16,145 nucleotides of DNA from an uncultured Planctomycetaceae bacterium (GTDB taxonomy: Bacteria; Planctomycetota; Planctomycetia; Pirellulales; Pirellulaceae), in contig CAIYOB010001379.1 of assembly GCA_903927685.1 (NCBI GenBank), positions 1 to 16,145 on the forward strand. The letters run 5' to 3'. The position numbers and the translations under genes are program-made. Under the pieces are notes generated by a model. It was not told the DNA's origin and ran no database searches. It saw only the letters and a list, made by a program, of their open reading frames with translations. Numbering within the stretch: position 1 is the first letter of the stretch; every line of letters begins with the position of its first letter. Of this stretch, positions 8,338 through 15,158 are shown in pieces.

Positions 8338-8411
8338 TTCCCGCCGTCGTCACGGTCGTCGGACGAATGGCCACAAACCGTCCGTGGTGTGACATTGCCA
8401 GGAACCAAGTC

Positions 8412-9434
8412 ATGGACCGTCCGGCATCCACGACGACTGTAATCCGCGGCTGGCGGGCTGCTTCGTTCGTCCTGCTGGTCGCCGTCATCGGCTGCCGCTT
8501 GGCGGAGCGCGAAATGCAGGACCGCACGCCGCAGGGTTGTGCCAACTGCCACACGAACATCGCGGCCCAGTGGGAGCGGTCGGCGCATGCGATCGCTTGG
8601 ACGGACCCGGAGTTCATCCGCGAGACCGAGGAACGCTCGGCGACGGATTGTCTGCCCTGCCATGCCTCGCGGCCGCTGCTCGAGCAGTCGCCCGGCGAGC
8701 CGGCTCAGCTGCGGGACCACGAGCGGCAGTTCGGCATCGAATGCCGCACCTGCCACCAACTGGGCGAAGCCTATGCCGGACCGCACGCCAGCCGGCTCGG
8801 TCCGCATCCGGTCGTCGAGGACGCGGTGCGATTGCCGTGCTCGGATTTCTGCGGGCTGTGCCACCAGACGGAGGCCGACGAGCACGCGGCGCTGTACCTG
8901 GCGTCAGCCGCAGGCGACCAGCGCAGTTGCGCCCAGTGCCACATGCCCAGCTACCGCGAGCGGTTGACCCAAGGCCATGTGCTGTCGTACATCCATCCTA
9001 AGCGGACCGTGCACAACCATGCGTTTCCCGTGTGGAGTCCCGTCGTCTCGGCGGGCGCTGTCGAGATCGACCGCCCCGCCGCGTCCCATGCCGCGGGCCA
9101 GCCGGTCGAAGTCGCCTTGACGCTGACCAATCGCGGCGCGGGACACCGCATCCCTTCCGGCGAATTCGGCTATCGGAAACTGCGCGTGGCCGTGGAACTG
9201 CTGGACCACGCTGGGCAGGTGATCGGACAGGCCGAACAGGCCGTGTTCCCCGGCGATCCGCTGAGCCTCGCGCCGGGGGTGCCAACCACCTTCCGGTTGC
9301 CCATCGCCGTCACGGCGGGCGCCCCCGCCGACCGGGTCCGCATTCTGGTCGAGCGGGTCAACCGCGACCGCTCGTTCCAGTACACGTTGGCCGAGGGCGA
9401 ATGGCCGATCGCCGAATTGGATGCGCACGAGTGA
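8412..9434 (+). CDS. Pentaheme c-type cytochrome lipoprotein (cytochrome c554-like)
   Basis: This 340-aa predicted electron carrier was started at ATG 8412 (AGGAA upstream) because it gives an ideal lipoprotein signal: hydrophobic FVLLVAVIGC with lipidated C28; an in-frame ATG at 8367 is an alternative. Five CxxCH heme-attachment motifs follow: CANCH (43-47), CLPCH (80-84), CRTCH (111-115), CGLCH (147-151) and CAQCH (173-177). Many extra His residues could serve as distal ligands (for example HAIAW, GPHASRLGPH, HPKRTVHNH). Motif spacing resembles the cytochrome c554/multiheme group. Residues from about 215 to the end form a heme-free beta-sandwich-like part (VEVALTLTNRGAGHRIPSGEFGYRKLRV), often seen after the heme domain in such proteins. 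The residue after the lipid Cys is Arg, so no inner-membrane retention signal is evident. It lies downstream of the DcaP-like porin and converges on a small membrane-protein gene. Confidence 0.85.
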   Translation: MDRPASTTTVIRGWRAASFVLLVAVIGCRLAEREMQDRTPQGCANCHTNIAAQWERSAHAIAWTDPEFIRETEERSATDCLPCHASRPLLEQSPGEPAQLRDHERQFGIECRTCHQLGEAYAGPHASRLGPHPVVEDAVRLPCSDFCGLCHQTEADEHAALYLASAAGDQRSCAQCHMPSYRERLTQGHVLSYIHPKRTVHNHAFPVWSPVVSAGAVEIDRPAASHAAGQPVEVALTLTNRGAGHRIPSGEFGYRKLRVAVELLDHAGQVIGQAEQAVFPGDPLSLAPGVPTTFRLPIAVTAGAPADRVRILVERVNRDRSFQYTLAEGEWPIAELDAHE

Positions 9435-9449
9435 CTCGCGCGGCGATAC

Positions 9450-9803
9450 TCAACGCGGCGCTACGCGTTTTCCGCGAGCCAACACAAAGCTGGTCAGCAG
9501 CAACGCCGCCGGGAGGAGAAACAGCGGAAACGCCCCGCCGGGCCACCGCCCGCTCGCCCAGTAATTCAGCAAGTAGAACGCCGCCAAGCCAGCCACGATC
9601 ACGGCGGCCCCGACGCCGTCCCAGAACAAGCCGAGCAGCAGACCGGCCATGATCGCGAAAAACGCCGCGGAATGCACGGACAGCGGCGGCGGCCCCTCGC
9701 CGATCACGAACATCGCGACCAGCACCAACAACAGCAATGACACAAGCCGCGCGAGCCATTTCACGGCGACGGCAGCGGGAGGAATAAAGCCCACGGCGTT
9801 CAT
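9450..9803 (-). CDS. Small four-helix integral membrane protein, unknown function
   Basis: This 117-aa hydrophobic protein was started at ATG 9803, which has AGGGG about 9 nt upstream; the longer frame to 9839 adds 12 non-hydrophobic residues without support. Four predicted membrane helices lie at about residues 16-35, 44-61, 63-82 and 91-109, with a GEGPPP loop between helices 1 and 2 and a basic C-terminus (ARGKRVAPR). I do not recognise a named function. It is the last gene of a minus-strand run after the DUF4832-type glycosidase gene (75-nt gap) and ends 15 nt from the convergent cytochrome gene. Confidence 0.75.
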   Translation of the reverse strand: MNAVGFIPPAAVAVKWLARLVSLLLLVLVAMFVIGEGPPPLSVHSAAFFAIMAGLLLGLFWDGVGAAVIVAGLAAFYLLNYWASGRWPGGAFPLFLLPAALLLTSFVLARGKRVAPR

Positions 9804-9878
9804 GGTTGATTCCCCTGGCGTGAGAGTGTCGGGCTCCAAGATCGGTGGAGCACTACGCGGGATTTCGCCGGGGATCGG

Positions 9879-11291
9879 CTAATCCCCCGTCACCTCGACG
9901 TCGCCGAGGACGTATCGCTTACAACCGTCGTCTCCCTCGATCCCCAGTTCGATGGCCGGCTCGCCCCGCTCGTTTTCGATCCCCACCGCCACGGCATAGC
10001 GGCCGGGCGGGATGCCGGCCGGCACGGCCAAGGTGAACGGCACGGACTGGTCCTGGCCGGCGAGCCAGGTGCGCGGATCGGCCTGGGCCTGCACGGCGTT
10101 CGCAACCGGCCGTCCTCCCTCGTGGTCCAGCAGGTAGACCGCCGGCCGCCAGGCGAATGGCAGGCAGGCGACGGCCGTGTTGCGCCAGACGGTGGAGACG
10201 CTTAACGTCTGACCCGGCTTCACGACCCGCGGCCACGAGGCCTCGCCGATCTCGAACCGGTAGCCCATCTGCCGGGAGACTTTTTGCACCAGGTCAGGCC
10301 GCTGCTGGACCAGAATCTCCCAGTCGCGGAGCCCCCAGCCCATGGGAAAGTAGCTGAGGTGGTGGGCCAGCATCTCGTCGATGACGCGGTCGATCGTCCA
10401 GCCCGGCACCTTGCCCGCCAGGTAATCGGCGTACGCCGCGCCGTTCTCGGCCACCAGCGGATGCCGGGGCCAGTGGGTGTCCAGCAGGCGAGTTTCCTTC
10501 TCGTCCAGGTAACCTCCAAAGCCGTCGCGGCGCATCCAGCAGCCTTTTTCCAGGGCATAGTCGATCGCCGTCGCGTCGGGATAGGGTTCCTCGCGGTCGC
10601 GGGCGGTCTGCACGACCAGCGGCGTCTTGCGGAACGCACCGACGTACATGTCGATGAACCGTTTCATCAGTTCCCGCTTGTCGACATCCGCCGGCCAGGG
10701 CTCCGTACCGCCAAACCGGTGCCCCTCGCCCCAGAATCCATAGTAGCGCATGTCGATGAACTCCAGTCCCGGTGCGCCGTCGAATCGCTGGCCATAGGCC
10801 CGCACGAATGCCGCGTGGGCGTCGCTGTACAGCGGATGCCACCACTGGGGCTCGAACAGGTCGTGCTGGCCAAAGTGGGCGAGCCATTTCGGGTCCGCCG
10901 GATACAGCGGGACGCCGGCCTCGACCAGCCACGCGGGAATCGGCTGTTTGTGGCCCTGAAAGCTGGGCATGATCCGGATCGCCCAGCGGCGCTGGTGCCG
11001 GGCCGCCAATTCGGCGACGCCGCGGATCTGCGGGATGTCCCAGTCGTATTGCCCCCGGGCCTGTTCCACTTGGCTCCACACCGGCACGCACGCAAACACG
11101 ACGTCCGCCAGATCGGGCAGTTTCTCCCGGCCGACCGTGGAATAGAAAATGAACCCCATCCCCGGGTTTCGCAGGTGCGTGTCCCGAGTCTTGGGGCGGA
11201 CCAGCGCGGGGCTGTCCGCTGTGTCCGGTGCCTCGCCCGCGAACAACGCGGAGCCGCCGAGCAACACGGTGATCCGGATCAGAAACACCAT
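9879..11291 (-). CDS. Secreted glycoside-hydrolase-like protein with DUF4832-type C-terminal domain
   Basis: This 470-aa protein has a short signal peptide (IRITVLLGGSALFAGEA) and a start at 11291 supported by GGAGG. The region of about 35-340 reads as a TIM-barrel glycosidase-like domain: LRNPGMGFIFY, VPVWSQVEQARGQYDWD (strand with barrel-entry motif), WAIRIMPSFQGH, IDMRYYGFWGEGH and HPLVAENGAAY. E189 (in FWGEGH) and E282 (in VAENG) are candidate acid/base and nucleophile by position, which is inference. Residues of about 344-470 form a beta-rich domain (VVKPGQTLSVSTVWRNTAVACLPFAWRPAVYLLD, then PPGRYAVAVGIEN) matching the DUF4832 type usually found behind such barrels, often annotated as beta-galactosidase-like. 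The substrate cannot be read from sequence. It is downstream of a PAS histidine kinase gene (73-nt gap) on the same strand. Confidence 0.78.
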   Translation of the reverse strand: MVFLIRITVLLGGSALFAGEAPDTADSPALVRPKTRDTHLRNPGMGFIFYSTVGREKLPDLADVVFACVPVWSQVEQARGQYDWDIPQIRGVAELAARHQRRWAIRIMPSFQGHKQPIPAWLVEAGVPLYPADPKWLAHFGQHDLFEPQWWHPLYSDAHAAFVRAYGQRFDGAPGLEFIDMRYYGFWGEGHRFGGTEPWPADVDKRELMKRFIDMYVGAFRKTPLVVQTARDREEPYPDATAIDYALEKGCWMRRDGFGGYLDEKETRLLDTHWPRHPLVAENGAAYADYLAGKVPGWTIDRVIDEMLAHHLSYFPMGWGLRDWEILVQQRPDLVQKVSRQMGYRFEIGEASWPRVVKPGQTLSVSTVWRNTAVACLPFAWRPAVYLLDHEGGRPVANAVQAQADPRTWLAGQDQSVPFTLAVPAGIPPGRYAVAVGIENERGEPAIELGIEGDDGCKRYVLGDVEVTGD

Positions 11292-11364
11292 CGAGAGTCC
11301 TCCGATTTGTCGGGCCGCGGCCGTGCGGGTGGCCGGTTTGCGCCCGGCCGGTTTGCGCCCGTCG

Positions 11365-12492
11365 TCAGCCTGCGGCGTCGTCCTCGTCGCGGGGCAGCAC
11401 GGGCAGTTCCACCCGGATCCGCGTGCCTTCGCCCGGCGCTGTCAGGATTTCGGCGTGCCCGCCGAGCATCCGGGCACGCTGGCGAATCCCCTCCAGGCCG
11501 AAATGGCTCTGGTCGGTCTCCTGGTACACAAACCCGCAGCCCCAATCCTGGATCGTGATCCACAGCCGGTCGCCGTCCTGCAACAGCTGGATACGGATCT
11601 TGTCGCTCTGACTGTGCCGGCGGGCATTGGCGACGCCTTCCTGGATGATGCGGTAGATGGAATTCTCTTCGATCGCTTGCAGCCGGTCGAATTCGACCGC
11701 GGTGTGGAATTCAATCTGCAGGCCGGGGGAGTCCTGGAAGCCATGCAGGAAATGGGCGATGGCCGCCACAACGCCCATTTCATCGAGCGTCAGCGGGCGG
11801 ACCGAGCGAATCAGACCGCGCACCTCCCGATGGCTTTCCCGCAAGACGCGGAGTCCCTCCTGGAAAGCCTCGGTCGCGGTTGACGCTCCTGGCGCCTGAG
11901 CCGCCTCCGCCGCTTGAAACTGAAACAAGGCCCCCGCGATCAGCTGGGCCAGACTGTCGTGGATCTCGTAAGCCAGCATCTGCCGCTCGCTGTCGCTGGC
12001 CAACAGGGACCGCTTGAGCATTTCATTCTGTCTGCGAAGTTGCTCCTCCGCCTGTTTCCGGTCCGTGATGTCGATCATGGCTGTCAACAGCACAAGCCGC
12101 GTTTGCAACTGGATCAGTTGACCGGAGAACAGCCCGTGGAGAATCCGCCCCTGCTTGGTGCGAACCCGGATTTCAACCCCCCGCAAGATCCGGGACTTTT
12201 GCAGGATCTGCAGGGCTGCGTCACGCTGGCTGGGGTCGACGAACAGCCCCAAGTCCCGCGGCAAGACGCCAATCACCTCGCTCCGCTCATAGCCAAGCAG
12301 TTCCAGGAAGGCCGTGTTGACCTCCTCGAACCGCCCGTCCCAGACCCCGCTGATGGCCATGGGTGCAGGATTGCCGTGAAAGGCCGCGGCGAATTTCTCC
12401 TCGGACATGCGCAGCTGAGCGATGATGTGTCCCGCCGCCTCCGATTCGCTGGTCGCGGGTGGTCCTTGGCTTCCGTCCTCGGGTTTGTCCAT
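11365..12492 (-). CDS. Soluble PAS-domain histidine kinase (HisKA_3 family), orphan
   Basis: This cytoplasmic sensor kinase is 375 aa from ATG 12492, or 392 aa if ATG 12543 is used. Neither start has a strong ribosome-binding site. I prefer 12492 because 12543 lies within a tandem repeat. Residues 29-146 form a PAS domain: MSEEKFAAAFHGNPAPMAIS, VNTAFLELLGYERSEVIG, ending with the usual DITDRKQAEEQLRR linker. The HisKA_3 domain has the phospho-acceptor H178 in AYEIHDSLAQLIAG. The ATPase has N289 (QEGVANARRH), DWGCGF from 316 and GLEGIRQRARMLGG at 332-345. No membrane segment or response regulator lies next to it; it may use a remote NarL-type regulator, possibly the one at the left end of the window. 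The following genes on the strand encode the DUF4832-type glycosidase and the small membrane protein. Confidence 0.9.
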   Translation of the reverse strand: MDKPEDGSQGPPATSESEAAGHIIAQLRMSEEKFAAAFHGNPAPMAISGVWDGRFEEVNTAFLELLGYERSEVIGVLPRDLGLFVDPSQRDAALQILQKSRILRGVEIRVRTKQGRILHGLFSGQLIQLQTRLVLLTAMIDITDRKQAEEQLRRQNEMLKRSLLASDSERQMLAYEIHDSLAQLIAGALFQFQAAEAAQAPGASTATEAFQEGLRVLRESHREVRGLIRSVRPLTLDEMGVVAAIAHFLHGFQDSPGLQIEFHTAVEFDRLQAIEENSIYRIIQEGVANARRHSQSDKIRIQLLQDGDRLWITIQDWGCGFVYQETDQSHFGLEGIRQRARMLGGHAEILTAPGEGTRIRVELPVLPRDEDDAAG

Positions 12493-12536
12493 CAGGGCAG
12501 GATTACCGAACAGGGCAGAAATGTCAACCCGACAGC

Positions 12537-12574
12537 CGGACATCGGCGGGGTTGTCGGACATCGGTGGGGTGGT
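12537..12574. repeat. 19-bp tandem direct repeat, possible operator
   Basis: CGGACATCGGCGGGGTTGT (12537-12555) is followed without a gap by CGGACATCGGTGGGGTGGT (12556-12574): two 19-bp units with two mismatches. The repeat lies in the divergent spacer between the PAS kinase gene and the small heme-signature protein gene, ending at a candidate -35 element. Two direct copies suit a dimeric regulator binding head to tail; this role is inferred. Confidence 0.7.
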
Positions 12575-12602
12575 TTTGGTCCGCCAGGGCTTGGAGTACA
12601 CT
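12574..12602 (+). promoter_or_regulatory. Candidate promoter for the small heme-signature protein gene
   Basis: TTTTGG at 12574-12579 and TACACT at 12597-12602 are 17 bp apart, a fair sigma-70-like arrangement with a good -10 and a poor -35. A poor -35 directly after a tandem repeat would fit activator-dependent transcription. Assigned by eye only. Confidence 0.35.
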
Positions 12603-12655
12603 GGTCAGCTCGGGGAACGGCGACGGGGGAGCTTGGCTACGGAGGAGAGATGCGG

Positions 12656-13057
12656 ATGCCACGAGCAGTCCTACGTGTGTTCGCGGCCAGCGCGGCGGGT
12701 GCCTTGGTGTTCGCCGTTGCGGCTTCGCCGGTCCACGCGATCAAGCCGTTTTACGCGGAATTGAGGGCCAAGTATGTGAAGCCCGACAGCAAGGAGCCTG
12801 CCGACGTCACCCTGCTGATCGCCGTCGAGCAAGCCGGCTGTGCCATCTGCCACCCCGGCGACGACACACGCAAGTTCACGCGCTACGGCGGCCAGCTGGC
12901 GTTGCGGATCAGCAAATTCGACAAGGGGGACAAGCAGAAGATCCGGGAGGCCATGGACGAAGTGGGCGCGCTGCGGAGCGATCCCTACGACGCCAAGTCG
13001 CCCACGTTCAGCGAGTTGTTCCGGCAGGGCAAGCTGCCGCCGCCTCCGGCACGTTAG
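12656..13057 (+). CDS. Small secreted protein with a single CxxCH heme motif
   Basis: This 133-aa protein was started at the second of two close ATGs (12656) because the strong GGAGGAG at 12641-12647 is 8 nt from it but only 2 nt from ATG 12650. The signal peptide is FAASAAGALVFAVAASPVHA, cleaved at about residue 28. The mature part has one CAICH motif (62-66) preceded by a helix (VTLLIAVEQAG), then charged, lysine-rich sequence and a proline-rich tail (PPPPAR). It lacks an obvious Met axial ligand after the motif (the only later Met is in REAMDEVG), so it may be an unusual mono-heme cytochrome or a CxxCH protein of other function. I recall similar small proteins in planctomycetes but no assigned role. 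It is divergent from the PAS kinase gene. Confidence 0.8.
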   Translation: MPRAVLRVFAASAAGALVFAVAASPVHAIKPFYAELRAKYVKPDSKEPADVTLLIAVEQAGCAICHPGDDTRKFTRYGGQLALRISKFDKGDKQKIREAMDEVGALRSDPYDAKSPTFSELFRQGKLPPPPAR

Positions 13058-13102
13058 CAACGTTCGAGTTCGCAGCGAGAGTCCGCGCCCGACAGGATAC
13101 GC

Positions 13103-13411
13103 TCAACTCAACTCGAACAGCGAAGTCCCCTCGTTTCCCCGATCCTTCTCGTACCACTTGGCCAACAGGACCACCGACCCATCGACGGCCGTGTACCGAG
13201 TAAGCTCGATCGTCCACTGCTCCTCGGGGCGAAACATCCCGTAGTTGCCCTGGTAGGTCAGCCCGCCATCCCGGGAGTGCGCCAGCAAGTGATATCGCAC
13301 CCCCTGCTCGATCCAATCCAAGGCAATGCGTTCGGGGGTGACAACCGCCTCCGCCACCCGGTAGGTCGCCTGCCAATTTGGCCCGTCGTATCGTTTTCCG
13401 GATAGTCGCAT
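13103..13411 (-). CDS. Hypothetical protein, 102 aa
   Basis: The ATG at 13411 has AGGAA about 8 nt upstream. The longer open frame to 13516 begins in sequence that reads like non-coding DNA. The protein is soluble, with many aromatic residues and alternating beta-strand-like stretches (NWQATYRVAEAVV, VRYHLLAHSRDGGLTYQGNYG, QWTIELTRYTAVDGSVVLLAKWYE). There is no signal peptide, membrane helix or known motif; the pattern suggests a small beta-sheet fold. I do not recognise the family. It is convergent with the small heme-signature protein gene, 45 nt away, and lies downstream of pdxA on the same strand. Confidence 0.65.
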   Translation of the reverse strand: MRLSGKRYDGPNWQATYRVAEAVVTPERIALDWIEQGVRYHLLAHSRDGGLTYQGNYGMFRPEEQWTIELTRYTAVDGSVVLLAKWYEKDRGNEGTSLFELS

Positions 13412-13537
13412 TTCGGCGTTCCTGAGCCCCAACGTGCGGGCACTGCGGCAAATGTCGGATTTCGAACCGTATTCATCTCGGCCCGCGCCCGCTACGCTGC
13501 ACGCGAATGAAGACAACTCATTCTGCAGTACCCTACT

Positions 13538-13564
13538 GTAGCCCGAAGCGCCAGCGAGTGGGAG
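13538..13564. repeat. Dispersed planctomycete-type repeat (SPKRQRV type)
   Basis: The core GCCCGAAGCGCCAGCGAG, preceded by GTA and followed by TGGGAG, matches a dispersed intergenic motif I know from planctomycete genomes, whose accidental translation reads SPKRQRV. It is not palindromic like the other family. Only one copy occurs here, so its repeat status rests on prior knowledge rather than on this window. Confidence 0.55.
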
Positions 13565-13578
13565 CCTTACCTACTCTC

Positions 13579-13610
13579 GTTGGGGGTTCCGATTTTAGTC
13601 GGGGTCAACC
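13579..13610. repeat. Inverted repeat next to pdxA 3' end
   Basis: CCGA-TTTTAG-TCGG at 13589-13602 forms a short stem, with GGTT and AACC at the flanks adding imperfect pairing. It follows the SPKRQRV-type element directly and ends about 24 nt from the pdxA stop. It could be the second half of the same dispersed element or a weak mRNA 3'-end hairpin. No T-run follows on the minus strand. Confidence 0.4.
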
Positions 13611-13633
13611 GCGTGCAGCGCAGGACGCCCCGA

Positions 13634-14659
13634 CTAGCCGCCGGCCAGGCGGGCGGCCAGGAGGACGGCTTGGACCAGGCTGCCGGCCTGCGCGCGGCCC
13701 GTCCAAGCGATATCCAGCGCCGTGCCGTGGTCGACCGACGTGCGGACAATCGGCAGCCCGAGGGTGATGTTCACGGCCGTGTCAAAGGCCAGGGCCTTGA
13801 GCGGGATCAGCCCCTGGTCGTGGTACATGCAGACAAAGGCGTCGGTGCTCTGCCGGCGCGGCGGCAGGAACGCCGTATCGGGCGGCAGGGGCCCCTGCAC
13901 GTCGTAACCCTGTTGCCGAGCCGCCGCCACGGCCGGCGCAATGATCCGCTCCTCTTCCCCGGCGCCGAATAAGCCATGTTCTCCCGCGTGGGGATTCAGT
14001 CCGCAAACCGTCAGCCGCGCGGGCCGGCCTCGAATGCGTTGCATGGCCTCGGCGGTCAACTGAATCACCTCCAGAATCCGCTCGGCGCTCAGCTGCCCCG
14101 GCACGTCGCGGTACCCGATGTGCGTTGTCACCAGACTGCAGGTGATCGCGTCCGACGTGAGCATCATGCACGAGCGGGCCGCACGGGTCCGGTCGGCGAA
14201 AATCTCCGTGTGGCCGGGAAACGGAATTCCCGCGGCGTGCAACGCCTCCTTGTGGATCGGCCCCGTCGCCACTCCCGAGATCAGGCCCGACAGGGCGTCG
14301 GCAATGGCGGCCTCGATGTAGCGGTAGGAAGCCCGGCCGGTCGCCGCGTCGACTGCCCCGGGCCGAACCGCGTCCGCAGCGATCGCTTGCAGATCCAGGA
14401 CCGTCGCCTGCCGCAGTTCCCGACCGTTCCGCCGCCACCACTGGGGCTCGACGACCAACGCCGGCTCCGGCAGACCGCACTGCCGGGCGACGCGCCGCAG
14501 GACGCTGGCGTCGCCGAAGACAACCGGCGTCGCGGACCGGGCCACCTGGTCGTCCTGCAACAGCCGCAGGCAGAGTTCCGGCCCGACGCCGGCCGGATCG
14601 CCCATCGTGACCGCGATTCGCGGCAGCTCGACGGCTTGGGATGGTGACCAGGTGCTCAT
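13634..14659 (-). CDS. pdxA: 4-hydroxythreonine-4-phosphate dehydrogenase PdxA
   Basis: This 341-aa cytoplasmic enzyme of pyridoxal-phosphate synthesis oxidises 4-phosphohydroxy-L-threonine with NAD and a divalent metal. ATG 14659 was chosen because it gives the normal family length and places the conserved start motif (RIAVTMGDPAGVGPEL, 14-29) correctly; the frame is open to 14779 but without homology. Metal ligands match the E. coli set: H180 (VTTHIGYRD), H224 (LNPHAGE) and H280 (MYHDQGLIPLKAL). The substrate pair H150-T151 lies in FPGHTEIFAD. The C-terminal signature LPIVRTSVDHGTALDIAWTG is intact. No clear ribosome-binding site is seen. No other vitamin B6 gene is in the window, so its neighbours give no pathway context. 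Confidence 0.95.
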   Translation of the reverse strand: MSTWSPSQAVELPRIAVTMGDPAGVGPELCLRLLQDDQVARSATPVVFGDASVLRRVARQCGLPEPALVVEPQWWRRNGRELRQATVLDLQAIAADAVRPGAVDAATGRASYRYIEAAIADALSGLISGVATGPIHKEALHAAGIPFPGHTEIFADRTRAARSCMMLTSDAITCSLVTTHIGYRDVPGQLSAERILEVIQLTAEAMQRIRGRPARLTVCGLNPHAGEHGLFGAGEEERIIAPAVAAARQQGYDVQGPLPPDTAFLPPRRQSTDAFVCMYHDQGLIPLKALAFDTAVNITLGLPIVRTSVDHGTALDIAWTGRAQAGSLVQAVLLAARLAGG

Positions 14660-14800
14660 GGATTGGAGTGGGTAGCTGCCGTTCCTGTACGTTGCCGGGG
14701 CGGGAAGGTGCGGCGCACATTGACCTGCGGCCGAGTCAACGTGGCGCCGGGCATTGTGCGACAGAGTCAGTATAGGCATCTGTCCCGACGAAGGCCACCC

Positions 14801-14828
14801 TCGTATCTTGGATCGTATCTTGGATCGT
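14801..14828. repeat. 12-bp tandem duplication
   Basis: TCGTATCTTGGA occurs twice in direct succession (14801-14812, 14813-14824), followed by a partial third TCGT. It abuts the point where the sigma-factor fragment breaks off (stop at 14828-14830), so it may mark a recombination or replication-slippage scar. Confidence 0.75.
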
Positions 14829-15016
14829 CATGACAGGCGGACCTGCCGCGCAGCCCAGCGGAACACCTCCCGCCGGTATTCCAGTCGCAACAAGTCTGAG
14901 TCCGGCCCGTGGCGCGACTCCGTGTGGGCCAGTTCGGCGTCGAGCGATGAGCCACCCGCGCCACGATCTGGTTTGCGGCGGGTCAAGGCGTCAAAAATGA
15001 CATTGGGTGCAATTCC
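14828..15016 (-). pseudogene. Fragment of an ECF-type RNA polymerase sigma factor
   Basis: About 60 codons remain of what reads as a planctomycete-style ECF sigma factor. GIAPNVIFDALTRRKPDRG matches the end of region 2 (usual form: IARN-x-DxLRRR), then the linker SSLDAELAHTESRHGPDSD, and LRLEYRREVFRWAARQVR, the helix that starts region 4 in these factors. The sequence then stops with LS and a TGA, so the DNA-binding part of region 4 is missing. Upstream, homology disappears and no start codon with a ribosome-binding site is seen. It is therefore truncated at both ends. The call rests on pattern memory of the family. Confidence 0.55.
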
Positions 15017-15158
15017 TTGGCGGTCTGCATTCTCGCGAGGAACAGTCGATGAGTTGCTCCATGACCATCGCGCCGCACTGATCGGCCGCGTCCTGACCGA
15101 GAGATACTGCTTGGATTTCGCCGGAACGAATTGGGCACCCGACGATCGAGTGGCCAGG

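Noticed and set aside
8360..8384. Inverted repeat CGGACG...CGTCCG between porin and cytochrome genes, considered as terminator or degenerate palindrome
   Set aside because: Six-base arms with a 13-base loop, no T-run and no match to the GCC-centred repeat family; likely chance.
10284..11558. Long plus-strand open frame opposite the glycosidase-like gene
   Set aside because: Antisense shadow; composition is Arg/Gly/Pro-rich with no domain, while the minus strand has a signal peptide and fold motifs.
14739..14830. 31-codon minus-strand frame (start MTIQDTIQDT) through the tandem duplication
   Set aside because: Very short, no ribosome-binding site, and the repeated IQDT is just the tandem duplication translated.
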